Assembly (NCBI RefSeq): GCF_011040385.1
Contig: NZ_JAAIKB010000002.1
Span: 434,001-498,000, forward strand
DNA: 64,000 nt
Origin: Falsiroseomonas algicola
Lineage (GTDB): Bacteria > Pseudomonadota > Alphaproteobacteria > Acetobacterales > Acetobacteraceae
Reading direction: 5' to 3'
Made by a program: the position numbers and the translations under genes. Below, one piece after another: positions 16,608 to 26,015 of the stretch. A model generated the notes under the pieces. That model saw only the letters and a program-made list of their open reading frames with translations. It was not told where the DNA came from and made no database searches. The first letter of the stretch is position 1; every line of letters begins with the position of its first letter.

Positions 16608-18149
16608 TCATGCGATGCCCATCGCCCGCCAGACCGGCCAGCGTTCCCGCAGCATCGTCACGATCGCCTCCTGCAGCCAGGCCAAGGCCTCCGCGGGCGG
16701 CGGGGGGCCAGGCGGCAGCAGGCGGCCCATCAGCCCCTGCAGGTCGACCGCGCCCTCAGGCCCCGGCGGCTGTTCGGCCATCAGCGTCGCGACCGCGACC
16801 TCCAGCGGATCCGCGAACAGCCCGCCGCCCACCACCGGCGTCGCCAGCGCCAGGCGGGTGCCCTCGCCGGCCAGGGGACTCACGCCATGCGGCGCCAGGC
16901 GGCGCATGGAGGCCGCATTCATCCGCCGCGCCGCGGCCATCGCCCCCGCCGTGACCGTGCCGGGATGCTGCCAGAGCGGCATGGCGAGGTGACTGCCCGC
17001 CAGCATCGCCAGCGTCTCCTGCGGCGTGGCACCCCCGCAGCCCGGCAGGGCGCGCAGCGCGCCGATGGTCTGCGGGCCGCGCGACAGGGCTTCGCGCATC
17101 GGATCGATGATCTGCGGCGGCAGCACCGCCTCGCCCGCCTGCGCGATCAGCTTCACGTCGCGCCGCGCCAGGTTGGTCAGCACCAGCTCGATCCCATCCG
17201 TCGCCGCCTCCGCGCCGATGCGCCGGACGCCGCGGACGAAGACGTCGCGCCGGAAGGCGCGCGGCACGCAGAGATCCGTCACCAACTCCCGCGCCGCCTG
17301 GTCCGGTGCCTCCCGCCACAGCGCCTGCTGCGCGGCCGACAGCGTCATGGAGGGGAAGTTCTCCGACAGCGTCGCACTGCCCGCGAACTGGCAATGCGCG
17401 CCGGCCATCGCGGAGGCGACATCGGCGAAGAAGGCGGGGCGCCAATGCTCGGTGGCGAATTCATGCAGCAGGTAGCCGGGGCGCGCCGCGCCCATCTCGC
17501 CGGCCAGCAGGCTGCGCCAGACCGAGGGCAGGAGGTGCTTCGCCTCCGCCGCCACCAGCTTCTGCACCTGGTCGCGCGCCGCGGCGAAGGCATCGGTGCC
17601 GGGCGGGGCACTGGCCAGCATCCCGCGCACCAGCCGCCACAGCGCGAGCCCCGTCGCCGAGCCCGGCATGGCATTGTAGGTCAGCAGCACCACGCCGCCC
17701 GGTTCCAGGCGGCGCCTGATCAGCCGCAGCACGCCATCCCGCACCCGGTCATCCACCCAGGACCAGAGGCCGTGGATCAGGATCAGGTCGAAGGGCGGCA
17801 TCGCCTCCAGCGCCGCGCCATCCAGCTCCGCCAGGTCCGTCTCCTCGAAGCGGACATTGGAGAGGCCGGCTTCGCGCGCGAAGGATCGCGCCTCCGCGAT
17901 ATGGGCGGGGTTGTAGTCGAGCCCGATGACCTCCGCCGCCGGGCAGCCCGCGGCCAGGATGTTGGCGGAGTAGCCGCTGCCGCAGCCGATCTCGGCGATG
18001 CGCAGCGGCGTCTCCGGCCCGACCTCCCACGCCACGCCCATCATCGCCAGCATGGCCCGGAGGTGGGCGGGGGATTGGAAGCCGTGCCAGGCGGGCGGGT
18101 AGGGTTCCGCCACGGGGTAGCCGCGGGACCAGGCGGCCGGGGTGCTCAT
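16608..18149 (-). CDS. Class I SAM-dependent methyltransferase with regulatory domain, in the T6SS operon
   Basis: The 513-residue protein has an N-terminal Rossmann methyltransferase domain: motif I IAEIGCGSGYSANILA, acidic motif II VIGLDYNPAHIAEA, motif IV FDLILIHGLWSWVDD, and GGVVLLTYNAMPGSA. The roughly 280-residue remainder (starting near DQVQKLVAAEAKHLLPS) matches the layout of methyltransferases with a MethyTransf_Reg-type domain. Its substrate is unknown. The ATG at 18149 overlaps the tssG stop by four bases, so it is translated with the T6SS baseplate genes. That makes an accidental neighbour unlikely and suggests modification of a T6SS component or substrate. Confidence 0.82.
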   Translation of the reverse strand: MSTPAAWSRGYPVAEPYPPAWHGFQSPAHLRAMLAMMGVAWEVGPETPLRIAEIGCGSGYSANILAAGCPAAEVIGLDYNPAHIAEARSFAREAGLSNVRFEETDLAELDGAALEAMPPFDLILIHGLWSWVDDRVRDGVLRLIRRRLEPGGVVLLTYNAMPGSATGLALWRLVRGMLASAPPGTDAFAAARDQVQKLVAAEAKHLLPSVWRSLLAGEMGAARPGYLLHEFATEHWRPAFFADVASAMAGAHCQFAGSATLSENFPSMTLSAAQQALWREAPDQAARELVTDLCVPRAFRRDVFVRGVRRIGAEAATDGIELVLTNLARRDVKLIAQAGEAVLPPQIIDPMREALSRGPQTIGALRALPGCGGATPQETLAMLAGSHLAMPLWQHPGTVTAGAMAAARRMNAASMRRLAPHGVSPLAGEGTRLALATPVVGGGLFADPLEVAVATLMAEQPPGPEGAVDLQGLMGRLLPPGPPPPAEALAWLQEAIVTMLRERWPVWRAMGIA

Positions 18150-19120
18150 GCGGTCAGTCTCTCGGTCTGGGGGGCGATCGGGCTCAGCATCGCCTCGGCG
18201 GCGTCGCGCTTGCGGGGTCGGGGACTGGTCATCCAGCTGGTCCAGCCGAGCCGCGCGCCCTGCGCGCCGCCCAGCGCCAGCTTCGGCACGGCATCGGCGG
18301 CCAGGATGGGGTTGAAGGCGAAATCCTGCTCGAGCCCGAGTTGCAGCCTCACCAGCTCCACCAGCCGCCCATGCAGGGGCGACCCGGGCAGCAGCGCCTG
18401 GAATTGCGTGAGGCTCAGCGGGCCGAGTTCGATCAGGAAGCGCGCCGAGGGGTCCCAGATCTGCGCCCCCGCCGCGACATCCACGCCAAGCTGCCCGCCG
18501 CCCAGCTTCCGCCCGCCACGCGGCAGGCGCGACTGTTCGGAAGGCGGCAACCGCACCCAGCCGCCGGCGAACTCCACGATCCTCACAGGAACGCCGGCTT
18601 CCTCCGACAGCAGGCCCCGCAGCCGTTCCGCGCTGCGGCTGCGGGAGGCCAGCGCGCCGGCGTGGTAGAGCAGCGCCGGCAGCGGCGTCGCCAGCCGCTG
18701 CACCAGGTGCGGCGTGCCGAGCCCGGCCGCCGCCGCCAGCACGCGCTCCGCCGGTTCGGGGTTCCGCGCCGGGCGATACTTGGCGCCCGCCTTGACGAAC
18801 AGCCCCGTGAAGCGCCGCGCCAGCAGGTCGAGGAAGCGGTGCAGCGCGGTCGATCGCCGCCGCGCCTCCGCCCCCACCAGCGCCGTGTAGTGCCGCGGCA
18901 GCACGCCACCGGGTCCGATCAGCCCGAAGGTCGGCGTGGTGATCTGCCCTTCCTCCGGCGCCACGGCCGAAACCTCGCCCCCCGGTGCGCCGAGCCGCGG
19001 GCTGGTGCGGAAATCGATCTCCGTCGGGTCCCGCCCCGGCGCAACAACGGCCGCCGCCTGGTCCAGGCTGAAACGCGCGGGCTCCCGCTTCAGGCGATCG
19101 AGCGGCGAGGGCTCCGTCAC
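18146..19120 (-). CDS. tssG: T6SS baseplate protein TssG (ImpH/VasB)
   Basis: The 324-residue baseplate wedge subunit. FSLDQAAAVVAPG, IDFRTSPRLGAPGGEVSAV, TTPTFGLIGPGGVLPRHYT and LDLLARRFTGLFVKAG follow the usual TssG order. With TssE and TssF it forms the wedge that sits on the membrane complex and carries the VgrG hub. It overlaps tssF upstream and the methyltransferase downstream by four bases each. The length is typical of the family (about 320-350). Confidence 0.95.
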   Translation of the reverse strand: MTEPSPLDRLKREPARFSLDQAAAVVAPGRDPTEIDFRTSPRLGAPGGEVSAVAPEEGQITTPTFGLIGPGGVLPRHYTALVGAEARRRSTALHRFLDLLARRFTGLFVKAGAKYRPARNPEPAERVLAAAAGLGTPHLVQRLATPLPALLYHAGALASRSRSAERLRGLLSEEAGVPVRIVEFAGGWVRLPPSEQSRLPRGGRKLGGGQLGVDVAAGAQIWDPSARFLIELGPLSLTQFQALLPGSPLHGRLVELVRLQLGLEQDFAFNPILAADAVPKLALGGAQGARLGWTSWMTSPRPRKRDAAEAMLSPIAPQTERLTA

Positions 19121-20946
19121 AGCAGCACCCGCGTGCCGCTACGCGCCGGCCAGGCGGCGACGGTGCCGCCCCGGCCGCGCAGGCTGACGCCCGTGCGGAC
19201 GAAGGCATTCACGGAGACCTGCAGCGCCAGGAAGCGCTCCAGCACCCCCGCCAGCAGGAACAGCCCACCCGCCGTCCAGGCCTGCGGCTCGAAGGTCAGG
19301 GTGACATCGAGCCCGCGCGCGAAGCTGCCCGGCCGCACGCCCGGCAGCCGCGCGACACCGGGCCGGGCATTGACGGAAACCAGGCCCTCCAGCGCCAGCC
19401 GCGTCTCCGCCGTGTCGCGGAGGTCATGCAGCCGCATCATCTCCCGCAGCGCCATCGCCGCCTCCGCGCCGCCGGTGACGCCGAGGTGGTTGAGCGCGAG
19501 GTGCGAGACGAGGCGCCAGCCGCTGCGCTCCCGCAGTTGCGGCCGCAGCGTCGGCGTGGGCGGGGAGAGGCATTCGGCGCCCGCGGCCGGCGCCGTGGGG
19601 TCCGTGATGCGCAGCCGCGGCTGCCCGCCGCCGAAGGGCAGCAGGGAGGGCAGGTCGCGGTTGCAGCACAGCGCATCGATGCCCAGCACGCCATCGGCCG
19701 GCAGCGCCGGGTCGAAATGCGGGTCGCGCAGCATCAGCCGTGTCTCGCTGCCGCCCAGCACGCCGGGGGCGGGGCGCCTTGCGGCGATCCAGTGCACACC
19801 CTGCGCCGCCTGATCCGCCCCTTCCTCATGCCGCAGGCGGTGGAAGGCCGGCACGCGCTTGGGTCGGGGATCTTCCGGCCGGCTCTGCCGCACCGTCTCC
19901 ACCGCATAGACCTCCAGCGCCGCGGGCCGCCGCGCATCGGGCACCACCAGCCAATCGCTCTGCGTGCCATCCAGCGCGATGGGCTCGCAGGGCTGGCGGA
20001 AGAGGTTGATGGCGGGCGTGCAGCCCAGCGCGATGTGCTCGGCGGAGACGCTGCGCTCCAACTCCGGCACGGCGCGGGAGAGGTAGATGAAGACCTCCAT
20101 CCGCCCGCTGCGCTGCACCAGGCTGCGCGCCTCCAGCCCGTCCAGCTCCAGGTAGAGGAACTTCTCGGGGAAGGCGAAGTACTCGGTCAGCAGCCGGTGG
20201 CCGGTGAAGGCGCGGGGCGGCCAGGGCAGGGCGGCCTCCTCCGGCTCGAACCCCGCATGGCGCAGGCATTCCCGCGGCAGCAGCGTCGGCCGCGGGTCGC
20301 CCGGCCCATCCGCCAGAGCGATGCCGATGGTGGCGGTGCAGAGCAGTTCCAGCAGCTGCGTCGGCAGCGGTGCAGCGCCGCGCAGGTGCAGCCTCAACCG
20401 GTCGAGCCCCGTGGCCGCGATCCGCAGGTCCGGCAGCGTCGTCGCCAGCGTGAGCCGCAGCACCGCGACGGCGCCGGCGGCCTGCGGGTTGGCCGGTGCG
20501 GGCAGCGGCAGGCCGGACAGCCGCGCGGCCTCCACCGCGATGGGCCACAGCGTCACGTCGTGGCAGGTGCGGTAGGTCAGGCGTTCGCCGCGCACCGGCT
20601 CCGTCTCCACCGGCGTGCCGCGCGGCACGAGCGACGCGCCCATCGCTTCCGGCTTCGCCAGCAGCCGCAGCGTGGTCATGGAGGGTACCGGCGCCAGGAG
20701 ATGCGGGCAGAGCAGTTCGAGCAGCGCATCCGTCAGCTCCGGCAGCTCGTCATCCAGCCGGTGCTGCACCCGCGCGGCCAGGAAGGCGACGCCTTCCAGC
20801 AGCCGCTCGACATGCGGGTCGTCCACCGCATCGGGGGTCATGCGCAACCGGCCGGCGACCTTCGGATTGGCCTCCGCGAACTCCCCCGCCAGGCGACGGA
20901 TCGCGGCGAGCTCCCGGTTGTAGAAGGGAAGGAGGTCGTCCGACAC
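19117..20946 (-). CDS. tssF: T6SS baseplate protein TssF (ImpG/VasA)
   Basis: The 609-residue wedge protein starts with LLPFYNRELAAIRRLAGEFA, the TssF signature. PHVERLLEGVAFLAARVQHR, DELPELTDALLELLCPHLL and PVPSMTTLRL follow. The C-terminal third includes GGGQPRLRITDPTAPA and the GLDVTLTFEPQAW strand near the end. TssF dimers pair with TssG in the wedge. Start at 20946, two bases after the tssE stop. The size matches homologues (about 590-620). Confidence 0.96.
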   Translation of the reverse strand: MSDDLLPFYNRELAAIRRLAGEFAEANPKVAGRLRMTPDAVDDPHVERLLEGVAFLAARVQHRLDDELPELTDALLELLCPHLLAPVPSMTTLRLLAKPEAMGASLVPRGTPVETEPVRGERLTYRTCHDVTLWPIAVEAARLSGLPLPAPANPQAAGAVAVLRLTLATTLPDLRIAATGLDRLRLHLRGAAPLPTQLLELLCTATIGIALADGPGDPRPTLLPRECLRHAGFEPEEAALPWPPRAFTGHRLLTEYFAFPEKFLYLELDGLEARSLVQRSGRMEVFIYLSRAVPELERSVSAEHIALGCTPAINLFRQPCEPIALDGTQSDWLVVPDARRPAALEVYAVETVRQSRPEDPRPKRVPAFHRLRHEEGADQAAQGVHWIAARRPAPGVLGGSETRLMLRDPHFDPALPADGVLGIDALCCNRDLPSLLPFGGGQPRLRITDPTAPAAGAECLSPPTPTLRPQLRERSGWRLVSHLALNHLGVTGGAEAAMALREMMRLHDLRDTAETRLALEGLVSVNARPGVARLPGVRPGSFARGLDVTLTFEPQAWTAGGLFLLAGVLERFLALQVSVNAFVRTGVSLRGRGGTVAAWPARSGTRVLL

Positions 20947-20948
20947 CG

Positions 20949-21458
20949 TCAGCCCTCCCGCACCGTCACGTCGCGGGACACCGGCTCAAGCAGCGTCTCG
21001 AAGCTCACGGGTTCCGGCACCGGGTCCGCGCGCAGCACGCCTTCCACCTTCAGCCGCAGCGCGCGGCCGAGATTCTCGTCATCCTCGATCAGCGTCACAT
21101 GCACCGCCATCAGCCGCGGCTCGAAGCGCCGGATCGTCGCCTCCACCTCCCGCGCCAAAGCGAGGCGGCGTTCCGGCACGGCATAGGCGCCGGACGTCGC
21201 ATCGGGAATCCCGTAGCCCAGCGGCGAGGCCTGCAACTCTGGCAGATGCGCCGGCAGCGGCAACCGCCGGCGCCGCGCATTCAGCACCGCCTCCAGGTCG
21301 CGCCGCACCGCGTTGCGCAGCAGGTCGAGCGCCATGGCGGCGCTTGGTGGCGGCGGTTCCGGCGTGGCCGGATCCGCATCCAGCAGGCGGTCGAGCAGCG
21401 GCAGCCGCGCCCGCTGGACGGGTGCGCGCGGACCGCTGCCGGGTCGGCTGCCGCTCAA
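20949..21458 (-). CDS. tssE: T6SS baseplate protein TssE (gp25-like), TTG start
   Basis: This gp25-like lysozyme-related baseplate subunit, about 169 residues, shows LPLLDRLLDADPA at the N-terminus, LRNAVRRDLEAVLNARRRR and LPAHLPELQASPLGYGIPD. It ends with RFEPRLMAVHVTLIEDDE and LRLKVEGVLRADP. The family needs the LLDRLLD segment, but no ATG or GTG precedes it inside the frame after the tagJ stop. The TTG at 21458-21456, overlapping the tagJ TGA as TTGA, is therefore taken as the start. The next ATG (MALDLLRN) would delete about 40 conserved residues. Homologue alignment or N-terminal peptide data would settle the start. Confidence 0.9.
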   Translation of the reverse strand: MSGSRPGSGPRAPVQRARLPLLDRLLDADPATPEPPPPSAAMALDLLRNAVRRDLEAVLNARRRRLPLPAHLPELQASPLGYGIPDATSGAYAVPERRLALAREVEATIRRFEPRLMAVHVTLIEDDENLGRALRLKVEGVLRADPVPEPVSFETLLEPVSRDVTVREG

Positions 21459-22234
21459 TCGAACACCAGCGTCGTGGCACTGGCGATCGGCAGGGCTTCC
21501 TCGCCCGCCAGCAGCACGCGCTGGCCGCGGCCACGGACCGGGCCCGCATCCTCCGTCCAATCCGTGGCGCGGCCGAGCTTCAAGCCATTGTCGCTCTCCG
21601 GGCCTGGATAAAGCGCGGGCATGAAGACCACGCCCTCCGTCCCGTCCTTCAGCTCGATCATGGTGCGTCGCCAGTAAAGGTCGCGCGGCCGGCGCGGCGG
21701 ATCGAAGCTCAGCGAGCGCAAGCGTTCAACCGGCACCAGCATGTGTTCGCCGGCGGTGGTCAGCACCTCGAACTCCGCCGCCATCAGATCATCGGCGTCG
21801 CGGAGGTCGTCGAAGGCGGTGTCGCCGGCCTTGCCGGGCGTGCGCGGCCGCAGCGCCTCGGCCTCCGCCGCCGCCTCGGCCGACGCCGCCAGGTCACCGG
21901 CGCGGAGCGCAATGCGGGCGCGGAGCGCCGCCTGCTGGGCGGGTGTCGCGTCATCGCCCTGGTACTTCGGCGCACGGCCCTCCCGCAGCACCTGGCCGCG
22001 CACGACTTCCGCGCGCAGCAGCCGCCGGAACTCCAGCACGGCGGGGTTCGGTTCATGCAGCGCGGCGGCGTCCAGCATGCGGTCGGCGCGCTCCGCCTCT
22101 CCGCTGAACAGCATGAGCTCCGCCAGCAGCCAGCGCGCATCGGCATCGGCCGGCGCGGCCTTCACCGCGGCGGTAGCGGCGGCGAGCGCGCCGGCCAGGT
22201 CTCCGGCGCGGAAGGCATCCCCTGCGGTGGTCAT
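21455..22234 (-). CDS. tagJ: T6SS accessory protein TagJ (ImpE family)
   Basis: The 259-residue accessory protein starts MTTAGDAFRAGDLAGALAAA and carries tetratricopeptide-like helices (ADARWLLAELMLFSGEAERA). The ImpE core follows: DLYWRRTMIELKDGTEGVVFMPALYPG. TagJ binds the N-terminus of TssB/TssC sheath components in systems that have it and modulates ClpV recognition. The ATG at 22234 is preceded by AGGACG. It lies 29 bases after the second tssC gene and overlaps tssE by four bases, the order known from the Agrobacterium imp operon. Confidence 0.93.
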   Translation of the reverse strand: MTTAGDAFRAGDLAGALAAATAAVKAAPADADARWLLAELMLFSGEAERADRMLDAAALHEPNPAVLEFRRLLRAEVVRGQVLREGRAPKYQGDDATPAQQAALRARIALRAGDLAASAEAAAEAEALRPRTPGKAGDTAFDDLRDADDLMAAEFEVLTTAGEHMLVPVERLRSLSFDPPRRPRDLYWRRTMIELKDGTEGVVFMPALYPGPESDNGLKLGRATDWTEDAGPVRGRGQRVLLAGEEALPIASATTLVFD

Positions 22235-22263
22235 CGTCCTGTCTTCCCTGCCTCTGTCATGGA

Positions 22264-23796
22264 TCACGCCGCGGCGCGGCGGGGGGCGAATTCGGTGACG
22301 AGGCGGAAGGCGGCGCCGACCTCGTCCAGCTGGTGATGCGGCTGCAGGTGCACGGTGCAGCCATAGACGCCGGGCTTGCCGCGACGCTCCCGCACCTCGA
22401 CCTTCGCGTTCAGGAGGGGATACTTCGCCGTCACTTCCGCGCCGCCGGTGCCAAGGCCGCTGATGAAGCGGTTGAGCCACTTCTGCAGCTCCGCCTCAAC
22501 ATCCTCGGCCTCCCGACCCGATCCGACCATGTCCCGCCCCATCAGCTTGATGCAATGGGCGAAGCGGCTGACGCAGAGCAGCGTGTTCACCTGGGTCGAG
22601 AGGCGCTGATTGGCCTCCGCGATCGCGGTGTTCATGCGCGGCGGGCGGTGCAGGGAGGGCAGGGCGCCGAAGCTGGCTTCCGCCAGCCCTTCCAGCGCCG
22701 AGAGCGGAATCAGGCGGCCATCGCTGATCTGCCGCTCCTGCTCGTCGGTCAAGGCAAGGTCGAGCGGCGCGCGCGGCGGTGGACCGTGGGGCGGATCGGA
22801 GGCGAAGCGCTCCCAGGCCAGGCCATCGACCACACCCCCGACCGCATCCTGTTGCGGCTCCGCACCACGCACCTCGCCCGGCCAGCCAAAGCGGTCGAAG
22901 GCGCGGATGGCGACGGCGGCCAGCGCATAGACGGGCGTGGTCCAGACCCGCTGCGCGGCGCCCGCGGCATGGCCGCGATAGCGGAAGCGATCCGCGCGCG
23001 CGCCGTCATCCGCCCAGGGCGCACGGGCCAGCACGCGGGGCAGCGCGACGCAGAGAAAGCGCATGTCGTCCTGCGCGGCCGCATTGCGCCAGCGCGCATG
23101 TTCCGGCCCCTGCAGCACGCTGGCGATGTCGAAAGCCGGCGCCGCTTCCGCAAAGCTGTCGAGCCCGACGAGTTCCGGCGAGGCTGCGAAAACGATGGGC
23201 GTGAAGGACGCCGCCGCGACCCCCGCCAGCGCCGTCAACGCGCCGACATCGTCGGTGGGATGGCTGGGGGCGGGCAGGTGGCGGATCTCGTAGTCGGCCG
23301 CGATCAGCCCGAAGGGCTCGCCGCCAGCGGTGCCGAACTCCTCCTCATAGATCTTGCGGAACATCTGGCTCTGGTCGAATTCGACGGCGCGTTCCAGGTC
23401 ACGGCAGATTTCCGCCCAGCGTGCCGTCAGCATCTTCACGCGGATGCGCCCGCCGCTGCCAGGCAGGCGATCCACCAGCCAGGCGAGGCCGCGCCAGGAT
23501 CCTTCCAGCCGGCGGAGCCGCGGCGCGTGCAGCACGGCATCGAGCTGCGCGGAAATCAGCCGGTCGATGGTCGCGACATCGCGGTCCAGCGCACCGCGCA
23601 GCGCCTCCGCGGGTTCCTCATCCCGTGCGATGACGGCGAGCCTGGCCTCGCCATACCAGGCCAGCAGGATCGCGGCGGCGTCCTGCTGCGCGATGAGGGA
23701 GGCCAGCGCTTCCCCGGCGCTGGCATCGGTCCGGCCGATGAACCGGCCGGCGAGGACCGCCTCTCTCAGCGGCGGCGGCGAAGCCTCCGCGGGCAT
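22264..23796 (-). CDS. tssC2: Second TssC-like sheath protein (TssC paralogue, TssC40-like by position)
   Basis: The 510-residue protein is related to the adjacent TssC throughout: [74 protein letters not shown] and VEVRERRGKPGVYGCTVHLQ. These match [45 protein letters not shown] and VPGKPGVYN of the first copy. Agrobacterium carries a comparable pair, TssC41 (needed for the sheath) and TssC40, next to tssB and tagJ. By gene order this is the TssC40 equivalent. It has Ala/Arg-rich insertions in the middle and does not keep all sheath residues, so a specialised or regulatory role is possible. Confidence 0.9.
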   Translation of the reverse strand: MPAEASPPPLREAVLAGRFIGRTDASAGEALASLIAQQDAAAILLAWYGEARLAVIARDEEPAEALRGALDRDVATIDRLISAQLDAVLHAPRLRRLEGSWRGLAWLVDRLPGSGGRIRVKMLTARWAEICRDLERAVEFDQSQMFRKIYEEEFGTAGGEPFGLIAADYEIRHLPAPSHPTDDVGALTALAGVAAASFTPIVFAASPELVGLDSFAEAAPAFDIASVLQGPEHARWRNAAAQDDMRFLCVALPRVLARAPWADDGARADRFRYRGHAAGAAQRVWTTPVYALAAVAIRAFDRFGWPGEVRGAEPQQDAVGGVVDGLAWERFASDPPHGPPPRAPLDLALTDEQERQISDGRLIPLSALEGLAEASFGALPSLHRPPRMNTAIAEANQRLSTQVNTLLCVSRFAHCIKLMGRDMVGSGREAEDVEAELQKWLNRFISGLGTGGAEVTAKYPLLNAKVEVRERRGKPGVYGCTVHLQPHHQLDEVGAAFRLVTEFAPRRAAA

Positions 23797-23818
23797 GATC
23801 GGCGGTCCCGTGCGGTGT

Positions 23819-25312
23819 TCAGGACTTCTGCGGGATGCGCGCGACCATGCGCATGGAGGTGGTCAGTTCCTCCATCTGCAGCCAGGGGCGGAGATGCGCG
23901 ACGGCGTTGTAGACGCCGGGCTTGCCTGGAACCTCCTTGACCTCGATCTGCGCTTCCCGCAGCGGATACTTGGCGCGCGATTCCTGGCCGGCGCCTTCCA
24001 TCGGGTTGACGTAGTTCTGGATCCAGCGGTTCAGCCAGATCTCGCAATCCGAGGCTTCCATGAAGGAGCCGATCTTGTCCCGCGCCATGACCTTCAGGTA
24101 GTGCGCGAAGCGGCTGGTCGCCATCAGATAGGGCAGGCGGGCGGAGATCGCCGCATTCGCGGTCGCTTCCGGCCGGTCGTACTTCTTCGGCTTCTGCACG
24201 GATTGCGACCCGAAGAACACCGCGTAATCCGTGTTCTTGTAGTGGCAGAGCGGCAGGAAGCCAAGGCCGGAGAGCTCCGCCTCCCGCCGGTCGGTGATGC
24301 CGATCTCGGTCGGGCACTTGGCATCGCTGTCGCCATCGTCGGAGGTGAAGACGTGGTTCGGCAGGTTCGCCACCTTGCCGCCCCCCTCCGCGCCGCGGAT
24401 CGCGGTGCAGAAGCCATACTGGGCGAAGGCGTCCGTCAGGCGCGCCGCCTTCACATAGGCCGCGTTCATCCAGCAATATTCGTTGTGGTCCATCGAACGC
24501 GCGCTACCATCGGCATTGCGCGGCGCTTCCTCATAGGCGAATTCCTCCACCGGCTTGGTCGCGGCGCCGTAGGGCAGGCGCGCGATGACGCGCGGCATGA
24601 CGAGGGCGACAAACCGCGCATCCTCCGATTCCCGGAAGGACCGCCACTTCGCGTATTCCTGCGTCTCGAAGATCTTCGCGAGGTCGCGTGGCTTGGAGAG
24701 CTCGCGCCAATCCTGCATGCCGAACATGCCGGCGCCGACGCCGGAGATGAAGGGCGCGAAGGCGCCGGCGGCGACGTTGGAGATCAGCCGCAGCGTCTCC
24801 ACATCGTCGGGATGGGCGGTCCACTCATAGTCGCCGACGATGGCGCCGTAGGGTTCGCCGCCCGGCGTGCCGAACTCGTTCTCGTAGAGCTTCTTGAAGA
24901 GCTGGCTCTGGTCGAACTCCACCGCGCGCTGCAGGTCGCGGCTGATGTCGCGCTTGCTGGCCTGCAGCATGCGGATCTTCAGGCTCGTCCCCGTCTCGCT
25001 GTTGCTGACGAGGTAGTGCAGCCCGCGCCAACTGCCTTCCAGCTGCGTGAAGCGGGGATGGTGCATCACCGCGTTCAGCTGTTCGCTGACCTTGGCGTCG
25101 ATCGCTGCGATGGCGCGGTCGAAGGTCTGGGTCAGGTTGCGGCTGAAGGTGACGGTGCCCTTCAGCGCTTCCTCGGTCAGCGCCTTGATCAGTTCCTGCG
25201 CGCGGTCACGCTCGGTCTGCTTGGTGGCGCCGATGACCTGGTCGAGCAGGCCGAGGCCCGTCTCCTCCGTCGTCGTGGCGCCGCCGGCCGCCTGTGACTG
25301 GGTCGAGCTCAT
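23819..25312 (-). CDS. tssC: T6SS contractile sheath large subunit TssC (VipB)
   Basis: The 497-residue main sheath subunit. [20 protein letters not shown] and [20 protein letters not shown] open the sheath domain; [29 protein letters not shown] and [20 protein letters not shown] follow. The C-terminal [20 protein letters not shown] and [20 protein letters not shown] fold with TssB. The TssB-TssC tube contracts to drive out the Hcp/VgrG needle and is then disassembled by ClpV. It lies three bases after tssB and 22 bases before the paralogue. Confidence 0.97.
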   Translation of the reverse strand: MSSTQSQAAGGATTTEETGLGLLDQVIGATKQTERDRAQELIKALTEEALKGTVTFSRNLTQTFDRAIAAIDAKVSEQLNAVMHHPRFTQLEGSWRGLHYLVSNSETGTSLKIRMLQASKRDISRDLQRAVEFDQSQLFKKLYENEFGTPGGEPYGAIVGDYEWTAHPDDVETLRLISNVAAGAFAPFISGVGAGMFGMQDWRELSKPRDLAKIFETQEYAKWRSFRESEDARFVALVMPRVIARLPYGAATKPVEEFAYEEAPRNADGSARSMDHNEYCWMNAAYVKAARLTDAFAQYGFCTAIRGAEGGGKVANLPNHVFTSDDGDSDAKCPTEIGITDRREAELSGLGFLPLCHYKNTDYAVFFGSQSVQKPKKYDRPEATANAAISARLPYLMATSRFAHYLKVMARDKIGSFMEASDCEIWLNRWIQNYVNPMEGAGQESRAKYPLREAQIEVKEVPGKPGVYNAVAHLRPWLQMEELTTSMRMVARIPQKS

Positions 25313-25315
25313 GGC

Positions 25316-25822
25316 TCAGCCCTCCTTCTTGTCGAGGCCGAGCTCGGCGGACAGCGCGTCGAGCTTGGACTTGTCGTTCAGCACCTGCTCCAGCAGCGCC
25401 TCGAGCTCGTCGGAGCGATCGACCTTGCTCATGAGGTCGCGGAGCTTGGCCCGCGTCTCCAGCAGCGCCTTCAGCGCCGGCACCTGCTCCGCCACCTTCG
25501 CCGGATCGAAATCGTCCATCGACTTGAACTTGAGGTTCACGGACATCTGGCTGCCATCGCCGGCGAGCGTGTTGTCCACCTTCAGGTTCAGGCCGGGCGC
25601 GATGCGCGCCATCACGTCGTTGAAGTTGTCCCGGTCGATCTGGACGAACTTCCGCTCCGCCAGCGGCTTCAGCGGCTCCGACGGATCGCCGGCATAGTCG
25701 CCCATCACGCCGACGACGAACGGCAGTTCCCGCACGATGGCGGCGCCTTCCGTCTCGACTTCGTAGGTGATGTGCACGCGCGGCTTGCGCACCCGTGCCA
25801 GCTTGTCATGGACGCTGCTCAT
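25316..25822 (-). CDS. tssB: T6SS contractile sheath small subunit TssB (VipA)
   Basis: The 168-residue protein carries [16 protein letters not shown] and [19 protein letters not shown], the TssB signature, then [20 protein letters not shown] and [20 protein letters not shown]. The C-terminal helix ([20 protein letters not shown]) is where ClpV binding is expected in homologues. It is followed after three bases by tssC. Upstream lie 193 non-coding bases with a hairpin separating it from tssA. Confidence 0.97.
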   Translation of the reverse strand: MSSVHDKLARVRKPRVHITYEVETEGAAIVRELPFVVGVMGDYAGDPSEPLKPLAERKFVQIDRDNFNDVMARIAPGLNLKVDNTLAGDGSQMSVNLKFKSMDDFDPAKVAEQVPALKALLETRAKLRDLMSKVDRSDELEALLEQVLNDKSKLDALSAELGLDKKEG

Positions 25823-25911
25823 GGCCTCTCGCCGCCCCTTGTCCGTTCCTGCCCTGGTCCGCGGTGCGTCGCGCCGGATGCGCGTTCGCCGTCGCGGATG
25901 AGCGAATGTCG

Positions 25912-25942
25912 CCCCGTCACCTTAGCCCAGTGGCTGACGGGG
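25912..25942. promoter_or_regulatory. Hairpin in the tssA-tssB gap
   Basis: Perfect arms CCCCGTCA / TGACGGGG with a 15-base loop lie between the tssA stop (26016) and the tssB start (25822), on the non-coding side of both. No T-tract follows. It could lower or stabilise transcript levels between tssA and the abundant sheath genes; a separate promoter for tssB in the 193-base gap is equally possible. Confidence 0.35.
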
Positions 25943-26015
25943 ACGTCAACCATGCCGGGTGCCCGATCCGACCCGATCGCGTGATACGCGTTTCGCGTGT
26001 TTCGCGACGCTGTCG

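Noticed and set aside
18150-19208. Possible N-terminal extension of the methyltransferase to 866 residues
   Set aside because: The extra part runs through tssG in another frame and has no family similarity; ATG 18149 with the ATGA overlap is the proper start.
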